DNA of 64,000 nt. It comes from Aldrovandia affinis (lineage: Eukaryota > Chordata > Actinopteri > Notacanthiformes > Halosauridae). The stretch spans positions 3,189,498 to 3,253,497 of the forward strand of contig JAINUG010000052.1 in assembly GCA_029706075.1 (NCBI GenBank), read 5' to 3'. A program made the translations under genes and the position numbers. Below, piece after piece: positions 35,469-47,170 of this stretch. The notes below the pieces were generated by a model, which saw only the letters and a program-made list of their open reading frames with translations, made no database searches and was not told the DNA's origin. Numbering within the stretch: position 1 is the first letter of the stretch; every line of letters starts with the position of its first letter.

Positions 35469-37344
35469 CTACTCCTTGCTGCCAGAGACCTGGCAGCGCT
35501 TCCTCTCACATAGCTGAGCCACATTTGGCTTGAGGGAGGAAGCAGTTGAGACCCTCAGTATGGCTTGAAGATGATCATCAGTAAGTCTGGACCTGTACTT
35601 GGACTTATTGAAGTTCAAGGTGGAGAAGAGCTTTTTGCACAAATATGTGCTCCCAAAAAGGCACATGGTCCACTTGAACATTCGGGAAAGCTCAGGGAAG
35701 CTGGGGTCAATTCTCTCAAAAATTGCCCAAGCTTGTCTGCTTTTCCACTCACCTCCCTGAACTTGGCTTTGAGGTCAGAGTTGCACTGCAGGTCAATGAG
35801 CTCCATTTGAAGCACAGGAGGGGCATCTTGCACATCAAAGGAGAAGGGGTCCACAAAAATTTGAAAAGTGGCTCTGTGCGTCTTGAAGTCTGCAAATCTG
35901 TGATCAAATTCCTCCTGTAGCTTCAAAATGGCATCAACATACTTCTCACCACTGAATGGTGTGCCTGCATCCACAAGTGCCTTGCATGCTGTGAAATGGC
36001 AAATGTTTGTCTGAGAGAGCTGGGCTTTCCATAACACAAGTTTTGAGGAGAATGCTCTCACGTTGTCATAGGCAGCACTGACGAGCTGCCCCTGGCCTTG
36101 TAACTTCTTGTTCAGTACATTCAGCTCATGCGTGATGTCAACAAGAAAAGCTAAGTGCATGAGCCATTTGGGATCACTTAGCACAGGAACAGCCACCCCA
36201 TCCTTCTCCATGAAGGCTTTCACTTCTGCTCTCAAATCAAAAAATCTCTTCAAGATGTTTCCCCTGCTGAGCCAACGTACCTCGGTGAAGTAAATCACAT
36301 CCTCATATTCTGACTCCATTTCCTCTAAAAAAGCACAGAACCTCCGGTGCTTTAAGCCCCTGGATCTGATTTGGTTGATGCATTTCACAACGACAGACAT
36401 CACATTGTCAAACTTCAGGCATTTGCTGCAAAGGGCCTGCTGATGGATAATGCAGTGCAGAGCAATGGCCTCCTCGACACCGTCTTCTTCCAGTTTTCTT
36501 TGAACAAGTGCCACCAGTCCATTTTTTGTCCCTGTCATTGATGGCGCTTCGTCGGTTGTTATTCCAACAAACCTCTTCCATGGCAAACCGGCATTCACAA
36601 TGGTATCACACAGCTGGCGAAATATCTCCTGAGCGGTGGTCTGGCCATGCATTGGAATTACTGTGAGCAACTCCTCCATCACTTCAAAATTGTGAGCTGG
36701 GCAGTGTCAGTGATGTCTGTGCTCTCATCAAGAGCGACTGAGTATGAATCGAAACATTTGGCTTTCTCAAGCAGTTGATCATAAATGTTACTTGACAGGT
36801 CAGAAATGCACTCTGCCACGGTGTTGGCAGAAAGGCTGATGTTGCTAAACTGACCTTTCTTTTCCGGACAGACTATACTTGCAGCCTGTAATATGCACTT
36901 TTTGACAAACTCGCCTTCTGTGAATGGCTTTCCCGCCTTAGCAATCATCTCACTAACCACGTAGCTAGCTTCGACTGCTGCATTATTCTCTTTGGTTGCT
37001 TTCTTGAAGAAATGTTGTTGCCTCAGTAGACATGTTTTAAGATTGGCAACCCGGTTGGCTCTCTCATCTCCCTGGTATTTTGCATACTCCTCAGCATGTC
37101 TAGTTGAGTAATGACGTTTGAGGTTGTATTCCTTGTGCACCGCAACTTTTTCTGTGCAAATAAGACACGTCGGGGTGTTCCTGTGCTCAACAAAGAAATA
37201 TTGCATCTCCCACTTTTCCTGAAATTGTCTGTGCTCGTCACCAACCTTTCTCTTCACTGCAGGCTTTGAAAAATACATGATTTGGGCTGTGTGACAAGAT
37301 ATATATTCATTCCACTTGGTGTCGCTCTCGCAATAAAGTTTCAA
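35469..37344 (-). pseudogene. hAT transposase, GTF2IRD2/ZBED-like, broken in three frames
   Basis: N-terminal BED-type finger (CLICTEKVAVHKEYNLKRH) is followed by the catalytic start SYSVALDESTDITDTAQL. A small out-of-frame deletion near 36685-36700 ends this frame with TGA. The next frame runs ELLTVIPMHGQTTAQEIFRQ, GITTDEAPSMTG (second Asp), LHCIIHQQALCSK and VRWLSRGNILKRFFDL. A last shift near 35640 leads to the hATC block (FGSTYLCKKLFSTLNFNKSK, LTDDHLQAILRV). The lineage also gave rise to host genes such as GTF2IRD2, but this copy is a plain disabled transposase. Confidence 0.9.
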
Positions 37345-37403
37345 TCAAGTGTTTAGCCAACCAGCGACGCACGGAGAACGTCATTTCCGCTTCTTCTTCC
37401 TGT

Positions 37404-37580
37404 AACAGCACGGCGGATAATGAACAGCCCGGTAGCAGTCGCCTTTCTTTTTGCGCTCGATATTCATGTCTTTCATGATGACATGAACATCATGACATTT
37501 AAAGATGGTAGAAAGTACCGGGATAGCGAGCGCAAAAAAAGGCGACTGCTACCGGGATGTTCATTACCCGCCGTGCTGTT
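37404..37580. repeat. About 60-bp inverted repeat (hairpin) inside the second hAT
   Basis: Arm 37404-37466 and arm 37522-37580 are inverted copies with few mismatches (landmarks CCCGGTAGCAGTCGCCTTT and CAGCACGGCGG), separated by about 55 bp containing CATGATGACATGAACATCATG. GC-rich arms could form a strong hairpin, or mark a small foldback element inserted in the hAT. Confidence 0.9.
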
Positions 37581-38500
37581 GTTGTTGTAAACGTAGTCAT
37601 AGAAACAAGTGAAACAAATGACATCATATAGAAATATCTTTGTAATGTTTATTGTGTGAGGCATTTACTATGGAGTAAAATGTTTTGATGAATAAATCTT
37701 TTTCCGCAAATGATTCAGTACATTCCATTCACCCAAAAGATTTTTTCGAATAATTTGTCCGTGAACGTCACATCATTGCAGAGCAAGTGTGGAGTGCATG
37801 AAGCCGGGACAGTGGGACACCATTATTTATTTATTATATACAAAGCATGGGATGCAGCCATGGAGGCGTTATTTACTGGCTTTTATTTTCTATAATATCT
37901 CCATGGATGCAGCGGGCGCTGCTAAGCTAGCGGCGTTGTACGTCCTAGCCAACACTGATGTTCCGTTGACTATATAACCGAGGCGGGTAGACCCGTGATG
38001 AGGCTCCAGCCTGGCCCCGACCATTGGCCCCGACGCGGACGGCGGGCGGGAGCTGGCTGAGTGGCCCCATCGAGGTCCACTCCGGTGACATCGTCAACGG
38101 AACATCGGTGTTGGTTGTTAATCTGATCGTTAATTTGCAGATTCGTCATGGTAACAAATCATCCGCATGGATAGTGGCAATCATATCTCCGTCAACTTTC
38201 AAACAAATCAGCCCATTTCAACTGATGGAAGAACAAAATACAATCCGCATGACGCCGAATCCAATGCCAGTAACATTGACTTCGTCCAACTCGAAGTCAA
38301 ACATGCTCATTTCAAACACAGTAAGAAGTAGTAATTCTATGACGGCTATGCGATATTACACGGGCGCCGCCATAGTTGTTGTGAAATGTTTCTCTGCTTG
38401 CATCAAGCCCGGGCGATGGCCCGCCCCCGGGAGCCATATACCCCACTGTGATTGGTAGGTTCGTTCAGCTCCAGCTTGCGCAATAAAGGGACCTTCCACA
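37581..38500. other. GC-rich cargo-like segment in the second hAT
   Basis: Not similar to transposase or to the terminal region of the hAT. CpG-rich patches at 37900-38110 and 38360-38420. On the plus strand, CTATATAACCGAGGCGGG (37969-37986) resembles a TATA box. On the minus strand, ATGGCGGCGCCCGTG at 38375-38361 resembles a host-type start region, followed in a few codons by a stop. A 144-codon plus-strand ORF (38024-38458) has no recognised motif. Origin unknown. Confidence 0.5.
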
Positions 38501-38751
38501 CACAACGCGGTAAAGTACCATTCATATAAAACTTGCGGGCCGCACTAACATTAAACTTTCATATCAAGGTGGGGGCCACAAAATATCATCTCGCGGGCCG
38601 CAATTGGCCCGCGGGCCGCGAGTTTGAGACCCATGATCTAAAGCATTCCATATTACTTGGAGCTCTGAAATGGCGATGCATTACGCAATGACTTGGGGGA
38701 GTTTCAAAGATAAGATACAAAACAATTAAGCCACACCCATGTCATGCTTTA

Positions 38752-39638
38752 CAGGCAGTCCCCGGGTTACGAACATCCGGCTTACAGACAACTCGTACTT
38801 ACGAACGGACTGCCATAAGGCCTATTATGTTTTAAAAATTGAGTTAAATACAATGGTTCGTAATAACTAACAAACGCACTACTTTGTGATGCTCATGAAA
38901 ACATTGCGCGGTTTCAGCGGTTCGTCAGCTCAAGGAACAGAGATCACCGTCCGTTTTTTCTCTTTCTCTTACCCTTACAACGATGCCTCCAAAGCGTAAA
39001 TCCGATGCAAGTGCTGGTGATGCATCAAAGAGAAGGAAAACAATCACCATGGAAAGTAAAGTTGAAATAGAGATCGGAGAGAGGTGAAACGCCATCAGCC
39101 ATTGAGAAAGCATTAGGCTACGTACAGCCGGTCAACGATCGGAATAATTTTAATAGACAAAGGGAGAATAATGGAGCATGTGAAAGGCCATGCCCCGATA
39201 AATGCCACGATTATTACCAAGCAATGCAGTGGTTTAATTATTGAGATGGAAAGGCTATTGATAACTTGGATAGAAGACCAAAATCAGCGTAATATGCCTA
39301 TTAGCCTTTCTTTAATGCAAGAAAAGGCTCAAAGCCTTTCTTTAATGGGTTTTTTTTACAGTACAGTACTGCATGTACATAGTTACTTTTATTATTACTG
39401 TATTATTAATATTACAGTATTATGTACTGAATGTTATGTTTAAGACGTTTTATTGTATTTGGAAGTTTTTCTTAAGTGTTTTATATGCACAGAAAGGTAA
39501 AATAAATACTATACTAAGACAAACATTTGACTAAGTCATGATTAATAAGAACTGTATGTACCTGTTCCGACTTACATACAAATTCAACTTAAAGACAGAC
39601 GTAAGAACGGATCTCGTTCGTAACCCGGGGACTGCCTG
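38752..39638 (+). mobile_element. Tigger-like (pogo/mariner) element, internally deleted
   Basis: Ends CAGGCAGTCCCCGGGTTACG and CGTAACCCGGGGACTGCCTG are perfect inverts, flanked by TA at 38750-38751 and 39639-39640. From 38983 the plus strand encodes MPPKRKSDASAGDASKRRKT then TITMESKVEIE, the N-terminus of a Tigger transposase (CENP-B-like helix-turn-helix), then stops and shifts. Later words (IMEHVKGHAPINATIITK, ERLLITWIEDQNQRNMPISL) match the second DNA-binding domain. The DDE catalytic domain is absent. Confidence 0.9.
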
Positions 39639-39640
39639 TA

Positions 39641-40406
39641 TATGCAAATATAGTTAGACAGATACTTTTGTTGGTTGAAGAGATAGTCTCTGCACACCAC
39701 TATTACCCATGAGCGCCTTCACCTGACCCCTAGCACCAGCGTTCCTTTCCATAGCCACACACTGTCCTCCCCGGCCCCTTCACCAGTGTCTCAGTGGAAC
39801 TGGTCCCACAGCAAACAAGTTATACAGGAACGTGCCAGTGCTGACTGCAGCCCAGGAGACTTACTTAAAATTTCACCATGTAAGAAAAGTACTTGAGGCT
39901 ACATGGATTAATGACTCAGCAAAATGTATATTAATTATCAGCATGTGGCACTTATACACAATTTTCCTGAATGTTTTTATGAAAATACACAGCTATTGGA
40001 AACGGGCAGCATTGTTTTCAACATTAGAAGGCCTTGCAACATATTGAACATACCTACTTCTCATAGGGCCTTACTGTGCAAAACAACTTGGGGTGTAAGA
40101 ATGTACCAAACGCCCTTCGGTTCAACCATTCGGTAAGTGTTCAGTGTGCCAAAAATAAAAGCCACTTATGCCAATTATAGGGATTGGAATCCCCTCTTTC
40201 AGTGAAATTTTCAGGTGGAAATACAGTTCTTCTGAAGGAGTTGTGTAAATTAGACAAATATTAAAAGATTGGGCATAATCTCTGACAAACAGCAGATTCG
40301 CATCTAAGAAAATAGTTTCACTGGCAATGCAAACACACTTTTGAATACAACTAGATAATTACAATGTTATGATACAATGTTACAATATAGTAGTAGTCAA
40401 CAGATA
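39641..40406. other. No recognised feature
   Basis: Mixed-composition DNA between the Tigger-like and Tc1 elements; no exon or repeat boundary supported. Confidence 0.45.
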
Positions 40407-40758
40407 TACAGTGGGGAAAATAAGTATTTCACCCCCTGCTGATTTTGTGAGTTTGCCCCCTTACAAAGAAAGGAACGGTCTATAATTTTCATGGTAGGTT
40501 CATCTTAACAGTGAGAGACAGAATATTTTAAAAAATCCCAGAAAATCACATTATATGAATTTTAAACATTTATTTGTTTTTTATTGAGGAAAATAAGTAT
40601 TTCACCCCCTACCAACCAGCAAGAATTCTGGCTCCCACAGACCGGTACACAGATTAGTCCTCTTACTTAATTAGTACTCCTAATTAAGTACTCGTTACCT
40701 GTATAAAAGACACCTGTCCACAGAATCAATCAATGAATCAGATTCCAACCTCTCCACA

Positions 40759-42497
40759 ATGGGCAAGACCAAATAATTGTCTAAGGACATCAGGGACAAA
40801 ATTGTAGACCTGCACAAGACTGGAATGGGCTACAAGACCATTGGCAAGCAGCTTGGTGAGAAGGAGTCAACTGTTGGTGCGATAATTAGAAAATGGAAGA
40901 AACACCAATTGACCATCAATCTCCCTCGGTCTGGGGCTCCACGCAAGATCTCACCTCGTGGAGTGAACCTGATCATGAGAAAGGTGAGGGAACAACCCAG
41001 AACTACACGGCTGGAGCCTGTTGATGATCTCAAGGCAGCTGGGACCACAGTCACCAAGATGACCATTGGTAACACACTACGCCGTAATGGATTGAAATCC
41101 TGTAGTGCCCGCAAGGTCCCCCTGCTCAAGAAGGCACATGTACAGGCCCGTCTGAAGTTTGCCAATGAGCACCTGGATGATTCAGAGGAGGCTTGGGAGA
41201 AAGTGCTGTGGTCAGATGAGACTAAAATCGAGCTCTTTGGCATCAACTCGACTCGCCGTGTTTGGAGGAAGAAAAAAGCTGCCTTGGACCCCAAGAACAC
41301 CATCCCCACCGTCAAGCATGGCGGTGGAAACATTATGCTTTGGGGCTGTTTCTCTGCTAAGGGGACAGGACGACTTCACCGGATCGAGGGGAGGATGAAT
41401 GGGGCCATGTACCGGGAAATCTTGGGTGAGAACCTCCTTCCCTCAGCCAGGACACTGAAAATGGGTCATGGATGGGTGTTCCAGCATGACAATGACCCAA
41501 AGCATACGGCTAAGGCAACAAAGGAGTGGCTCAAGAAGAAGCACATTAAGGTCATGGAGTGGCCTAGTCAGTCTCCGGACCTTAATCCTATAGAGAATCT
41601 GTGGAGGGAGCTGAGGCTTCGAGTTGCCAAGCGACAACCTACAAACCCTAACCCCGCATTCTAATAGGGGGCGATTCGGCGACGAGCTGCCGGAAATGCA
41701 TTGATTCTCTATGAGAGTGAGCGACTTCCGGTGCCTGACCGATTATCTGATTTATGGGGCGTGGCGGTGGCCCAGAAAAGTTGAAAATTCTGAACTTTCG
41801 GCAATGTTGCCCGGTAAGAGCCAATCAAATTCATGTCTTGCTCTTTTTACCTCCCACGTGAAACCAACACAAAACGAAATTTTGTTCCTAGTTCCGACAC
41901 TTCAACATGGATGAGGAGAAACTTAACAGCGGTCTGCAGTACCCCATACTTTATTTAATCCTAAAAGCATAAATATTTATAGCTAGCTAAATTTATATGG
42001 CCTACATACATCTTATTTAATGTTTGTGTTGGTTAAAAGGCTATTTTTTATCGCATGGGTACGTTTGGAAAACGTTTGGAAAACGACCGGAGACAAATTG
42101 CGAGCTGTTTCCAGCGCAAGTAAATGGCCGTAATTGCAAAAAGCCTTCCGAGTTTGAGTTTGCGGTTCATAATTGAAGGAAACAATACTGCTAGCCAACT
42201 AATATTTATAATAAAGATTCTCAAAATCTATGATGAACTATTTGTTTACCATGCAAAAATTTTGTAAGCACGTCGGAAGCATTTTTGAGGAAGCCAGTCA
42301 AGCGTGGTGAACGCCCACTGGGCGATTTATTCGCCTAGTATCGGCCCCTGTTAGAATGCGGGGTTAGGATTTGGAGAGGATCTGCAAAGAGGAGTGGGCC
42401 AAAATCCCTCCTGGGATCTGCGCAAACTTGGTGACCAACTACAAGAAACGTCTGACCGCTGTGCTTGCCAACAAGGGTTTCTCCACCAAGTACTGAG
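40759..42497 (+). pseudogene. Tc1 transposase with codon-6 stop and 0.7-kb insertion
   Basis: The family start ATG GGC AAG ACC AAA at 40759 is followed by TAA at 40774-40776. After that the frame is open for nearly 300 codons: helix-turn-helix [24 protein letters not shown]-type linker [12 protein letters not shown], first Asp in [12 protein letters not shown], second in [13 protein letters not shown], Glu in [13 protein letters not shown]. All three DDE residues are intact. The frame is then cut by the nested element after VAKRQPTN and resumes at about 42369 ([18 protein letters not shown] ... GFSTKY). Apart from the stop and insertion it is well preserved. Confidence 0.93.
41649..42367. mobile_element. 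Nested non-autonomous element with 25-bp inverted ends (Harbinger-like)
   Basis: Ends CTAACCCCGCATTCTAATAG and CTGTTAGAATGCGGGGTTAG are inverted. It interrupts the Tc1 transposase. Inside, plus-strand ATG at 41907 begins MDEEKLNSGLQYPILY, resembling the start of the MADF/Myb-like second protein of Harbinger elements, then stops. Target duplication is unclear: the junctions suggest a 3-4 bp TTAA-like site. Family call is tentative. Confidence 0.7.
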
Positions 42498-42714
42498 TCA
42501 TGTTTTGCTAGGGGGTGAAATACTTATTTTCCTTAATAAAACACAAATAAATGTTTAAAATTCATATAATGTGATTTTCTGGGATTTTTTTTTTATATTC
42601 TGTCTCTCACTGTTAAGATGAACCTACCATGAAAATTATAGACCGTTCCTTTCTTTGTAAGGGGGCAAACTCACAAAATCAGCAGGGGGTGAAATACTTA
42701 TTTTCCCCACTGTA

Positions 42715-43088
42715 TGCTGCATTAAAACAGCCTTGAGTAAATGTTATGCAACGTATCCACGTAATGCAGACTGAAAACGGTCACCGTTACAAAATGTCAG
42801 GGGTGCCAAAATTGTGAATTTTCAAAACGGCAAACTTTCCATGCGAATTTATAATAATAGGACACATACTGTTCCACACAAATGAAAACAGGCTTTTCAA
42901 ACTATCAAAATGATTTGAGCTTGCAAGTTGTAACATCCAATTAATGGCAGGTATTCTGCCCACAATACAGTGTCAGTACACAGCTTGGATGCTTTGTGCA
43001 TTTGTATACGAATAAGATATAAACAATGTAAACAGCTTGTTATACAAATCACTATCTGCAATGCCTTTTAACATAGTACAATACACAT
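42715..43088. other. No recognised feature
   Basis: AT-rich spacer between the Tc1 and a SINE. Confidence 0.5.
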
Positions 43089-43101
43089 GAAATTCCCTGG
43101 G

Positions 43102-43445
43102 CCTCCCGCGTGGTCCAGTGGTTACAACGTCCGACGCTGGCCACGGAGACCGGGTTCAATTCCCCGTCTCGCCAAGTGTCGGCTTTGGCCGGGAGTGCCA
43201 CCAGGGGGCGGCGATTGGCTGTCCGCCCCAGGGAGGGGGGAGGGAAGCCGACGTGACGTTCGCTGCGTATAGTGGCCCTGTAAGTACCGGGGTTCGGTCG
43301 ACGGCTTGGCGAGTGACGTCTCGGAAGCGTCGCTTCTCTGCCGTCACTACCGGTTGCAGGACTACGGCAGCGAACTCACATTACTTGGGGTGGATTGACG
43401 TAAAAAATAGCGGGTCTAATTGGCTACCAAATTGGGAGAAAAGAA
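43102..43445 (+). mobile_element. tRNA-derived SINE, full-length, with 13-bp target duplication
   Basis: Plus-strand A box (TGGTCCAGTGG) and B box (GGTTCAATTCC) in the tRNA-like head, body landmark GCGGCGATTGGCTGTCCGCC, second CpG-rich module, and tail CTAATTGGCTACCAAATTGG. Flanked by GAAATTCCCTGGG at 43089-43101 and 43446-43458, identical. Same family as 17389-17749 and the best copy in the window. Confidence 0.94.
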
Positions 43446-43458
43446 GAAATTCCCTGGG

Positions 43459-43930
43459 TTTTGTTTTGTTTTAAACATAATGCATCATACATCTTTTTAT
43501 ACAGTTCTCCATTACAGCTAGCCAGGACAAGTATACATGTGCTAGCTATCCAAACAAACGACCAACATGCTTAGCCTACACTTTTCTAATAGTAACTATA
43601 ACACACCATTTTCACAACACAGAGTATTCCTTCATAAATCATCAACTTAGTATAATGTTACTATGTTACTGACAGATATATTTACTCCGAGGTTCAAAAC
43701 GATTGGGAACACGGTGTTACATGCACACTGCAGGATGCCGTTTAAACAACAAAGGTAAAATGGCTGAAAACTAAACTTGAATAGGTAAATCCGTCCACTA
43801 GAGGGATATATGATGTCAAATATTAAAAGGTGCAGCAGTAAACAAACAATGCAGGATTACATAGAAGTCAGAACACTCCCCACCTGGTATCACTATTATG
43901 TCACCATTTTAGTCCTTCTGTCCATCATTA
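43459..43930 (-). other. Possible 3' LTR region of the BEL/Pao remnant
   Basis: Downstream of the integrase end on the minus strand. A purine-rich AGGTGGGGAGTG at about 43881-43870 could be a polypurine tract, with TGTTCTGAC starting an LTR, but no matching upstream LTR is visible beyond 48250, so this is a guess. Confidence 0.25.
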
Positions 43931-44159
43931 GATAGAAGTAAAGACAAAGTTGTTGTCTTTGCTGGGTATGGTCTTTACAATGAGCCCCCGACTGGCCACT
44001 CATTGCCCTTCACCAGACCGTCCGAGTAAGACAATATCACCTTCTTGAATGTTGGGTCTCTCTCCTCTCCACTTTCTCCTCGTCTGCAGTGTTGTCTTCC
44101 AAAAAGGGTTTGCAAGGCTTTGGACATGTCTCCACTGGCCTTTGTAGAGATTGTTCAGC

Positions 44160-44985
44160 TCAGTCTCCAGAAGGTGCTGACATAGTGCTGTTTTTTTGGG
44201 TCAGGAGCTTTGCTGGGTCAGTAGAGATGGAAACCAAGGGTCTGTTGTTCATTATGACCATTACTTCAGCCATAAGAGTGGGTAAAACCTCATGTGAGAA
44301 GAGAGTAGTGCCGGTTTTCAGCAGTAGTGCATCAAGTATGTGTCGAGCGATACCAATCATACCTTTACCATGCTCCTCCCATGTGAGAAGAATGAGGTGC
44401 ATTGAATGCCCAAAGCCTTGGTCCAGTAAGTACCCTTTGTTCTCTGGTTCATCAGTGTTGATTTCTAGTTCTTTGCAGGCTCCAATGAAATGTGTACCTC
44501 TGTCAGACCGAAGGTATTTGACTGGTTCTCAGATGGATAGGAACCGCCTTAAGGCATTAACGAAACTCGAGGTTGACAATGACTCGATAACTTCTAAATG
44601 AACTGCTCTGGTACACAAACAGCTGAATATTAAAGCCCACCATTTACTTTCAGCACTGTTCCCTCTAGTGCTGTGTGATGTGATGCTCCATGGCCCATAA
44701 TCATCTAGATCTACATGAGTGAAGGGTGGATCTGCAGCAACTCTGTCTGCAGGTAAGTCAGACTTTTTTTTGATCTTCTAGTCTTCCTCTTAACTTCCTG
44801 CAAGTGACACATCTGTGGATTACACTAGAAACAAGTCTTTTGCCTCCGATGATCCAGAGCCCTGCTGAGCACAATGCACCTTCAGTAAAACGGCAACCTT
44901 GATGAGCTACTTTTTGTGGTAGTCTCTGACACTCTGTAGAGTGGCTATGTGGTGACTGGCTGAGATGTTTCTCCCATTCTGTCAT
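44160..44985 (-). pseudogene. BEL/Pao integrase fragments
   Basis: Two separate frames: 44758-44985 (zinc-binding segment, CVTCRKLRGRLEDQK) and 44160-44402 (core end, EEHGKGMIGIARHILDALLL, EVLPTLMAEVMVIMNNRPL). The plus-strand ORF over 44089-44601 is the antisense shadow of this. Confidence 0.82.
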
Positions 44986-45704
44986 ATCAGCTCACTGTAT
45001 GTGACCTCCAACCCTCACCAGTCTTTCATCAATAAGGGGGTTTATTTTCTTTAGAGAGCTGTGGTGAGAGATTTCTTCTCCTTTTGTTAGGCATTTGAGT
45101 TCATCTTTGTAAACCTCATGCTTTACACACCAAATGATGGCTGTTTTGGCTTGTGAGAGCTCCGTTGTGGTGTTTTTGCAGCAATGCCACCCTTTGCAAT
45201 CGTCTTTGCATAAAGCTTTGGAGAAGGACATTGCAACGTGGGTAAGTATAGCTATGCCTCTTACAAGGAATTTCCAGCTTGAGAAATGCTCAAACCTGTA
45301 TGATCCAAGCAGCTGGTCTGTGCCTTGGTAAGAAAGGTTGTCACCTGTGGGCGAATCTATCCATCAAACTCTGTCTCCACAAGCTCGAATGATTAATTCT
45401 CCATGACTTCCTCTGAATCCGATTGTCTCAGGAATTCTGGACCAGAGAACCAATTTGTCTGCTGTAGGAGAGCTTCTGGAACAGATCTGGTGCCATGATC
45501 TGCCAGGTTTTGGTCGGTGGTAACATGATACCATTAGTCTGGTTTTGTGGATCTTCTGATCCGAGCCACTCAGTTAGCGACATATACATAAAATCGTCAA
45601 GAGACATTGTGAATGTCAGTGTAGAACTTGACTGCATGTGGGTCCATGTCCATCTCCTGTGTGATCAGCTCCAATAATTCAACAGCCAGGACAGCAGCAC
45701 ATAG

Positions 45705-46091
45705 TTATAAGCGTGGGACTGTGTGGGGAGGGTATGACGCCAACTTCGCTATACCCTTTATGAATCCAACATAGCACTGACCATCAGTGTCAATGACCCT
45801 CGGGTAGGCTACAACCGCTATTGCCATAGTGGATGCGTTTGCAAAGATGCTTACCTCTCTCTTCTGAGTGCATGACAATGGGACTGGTACATAGGGCCTG
45901 TGGATGTGAAGTTGTTTGAGATCTTCCAGTGAATAGGTCCATGCTTTCCACTGTGCTTCTCTGTCCGCTGGAAGAGGGGTGTCCCATTCGTATTGCTCTG
46001 AAGGTAGTTCTCTAACTAAAGACTTACCTTGCACAGTAACAGGTGCAACAAATCCAAGGGAGTCACATAGACTATTGAGAGTGGACAGCAT
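45705..46091 (-). pseudogene. BEL/Pao RT-RNase H connection fragment
   Basis: Starts LSTLNSLCDSLGFVAPVTV, a hallmark of BEL/Pao pol after the RT domain, and continues through REAQWKAWTYSLEDLKQLHI to REVSIFANASTMAIAVVAY, where the family normally has a first RNase H Asp (here Asn in FANAS). 128 codons, then broken. Confidence 0.82.
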
Positions 46092-46633
46092 TCCTCTTTT
46101 TGTGAATATTACTTAGGCTTAATACCTTGTGACACTTGAAATGTGAAACTGTCAGTGCCTAAGTTCCAACTCACTCCTAGACTTCACTGGAGAGGTAAAG
46201 GATCTACACCTAAATCTCGATCTTTGAAGTCCTTTGCCCTGTCTTCTGGGGTTAAAGCTTCCATGACTTAGTTGCTATTTGAGGCTATTTTGTGGAGCCT
46301 TAAGTTAGATTCTGCTAACATTGCTCTTGTCCGTTTGAGATCGACTGCTTTGACTTCGCTAGATACGAAGGGAAGTCCATCGTCCACGTAAAAATATCTC
46401 AAGACTAACTGTTTTGCAGTAGCCATACTACTTTTCACGCAGATCAGCTGCCCATTTCATCCCATAGATAGCTACAGGGTGAAGGGCTGTTCCCAAAAAA
46501 CATGCACTTTCATTCTGAACTCTGATCTCTTTGTTGAGGTCATTATCTTTATACCACAGGAATCAGAGGTAGTTTCAGTGATCTACCCTGATTATTAAAC
46601 AGTAAAACATCTGCTCCACATCAGCGGTAATGG

Positions 46634-47170
46634 CTACCTGTTCCCGCACATCAGGACACCTAGTAGTAAGTTATTTAGGCCTGGTCCACAGAGAAGAGTG
46701 TCATTGAAGGAGATATCTTCATGTTGAGAACTTGAATCGAAGACAACTCTAATCTTCCCAGATTTCTGTGGATGGTACACACTGAATATTTGTAAGTACC
46801 AACATTCTTCACCTTGGGTCAATGGTGGGGCTGGTTCCGCTTTTCTCATGCCTGGCTTCCTTTGAAGTGTGCGCTGCAAGGTGGAGAGACATTTCAATGC
46901 CTGATCCATGTTGTTTGGAAGGTGGCTGCAAGGTGCGCTAAATGGCAATGGTGTCACCCAGTTGTTTATCTCATCCATGTACACCGCTCTCTCCATGATA
47001 ACAAGGAAGATGCTGTCTTCAACAGAGAGCAGGTTTGTCTTTGTCATTGGGGTTCTTTGTAAAACTTTGTCTCCCAGGTTGTTGGTGTTAGTGTTTGGAG
47101 CTTCATCCTCTGAATGGCATGAAGGGTCCAAAGGGTGCAGCTGTGTGGGAGCACTGAATTTCTCTTTCAC
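46634..47170 (-). pseudogene. BEL/Pao reverse transcriptase N-terminal fragment
   Basis: One open stretch of the decayed polyprotein, 178 codons, ending at the conserved GPGLNNLLLGVLM segment and a shift. The catalytic YVDD region should follow near 46100-46600 but is not intact. The usual polyprotein is over 1500 residues. Confidence 0.8.

Larger units (their letters stand above)
35308..38635 (-). mobile_element. Second hAT transposon (Charlie/GTF2IRD2-like) with 8-bp target duplication
   Basis: Left end CAGGGGTCTCAAACTC and right end GAGTTTGAGACCCATG form the inverted repeat (one or two changes). Flanks ATCTAAAG at 35300-35307 and 38636-38643 are identical. Subterminal GGGCCGC-type words occur at both ends (35335-35365, 38535-38620). 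Transposase is on the minus strand at 35469-37344. About 1.1 kb of GC-rich DNA (37400-38500) lies between the transposase start and the 5' end, longer than I would expect for the family. Confidence 0.92.
40409..42712 (+). mobile_element. Tc1-like transposon split by a Harbinger-like insertion
   Basis: Ends CAGTGGGGAAAATAAGTATT and AATACTTATTTTCCCCACTG are perfect inverts, flanked by TA at 40407-40408 and 42713-42714. Without the nested element (about 41649-42367) the Tc1 is about 1.59 kb, the normal size. GGTGAAATACTTATTTTCC recurs at the inner edges of both arms (IR/DR layout). The terminal repeats are very similar to each other, suggesting a younger copy than other Tc1s here. Confidence 0.95.

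Noticed and set aside
38024..38458. 144-codon plus-strand ORF in the second hAT
   Set aside because: No recognised motif, no splice context, and it lies in GC-rich DNA where long open frames occur by chance. Retained only as part of the unexplained cargo segment.
40830..41333. 167-codon minus-strand ORF
   Set aside because: Antisense of the Tc1 transposase at 40759-42497.
44089..44601. 170-codon plus-strand ORF
   Set aside because: Antisense of BEL/Pao integrase; the minus strand gives the recognisable protein.
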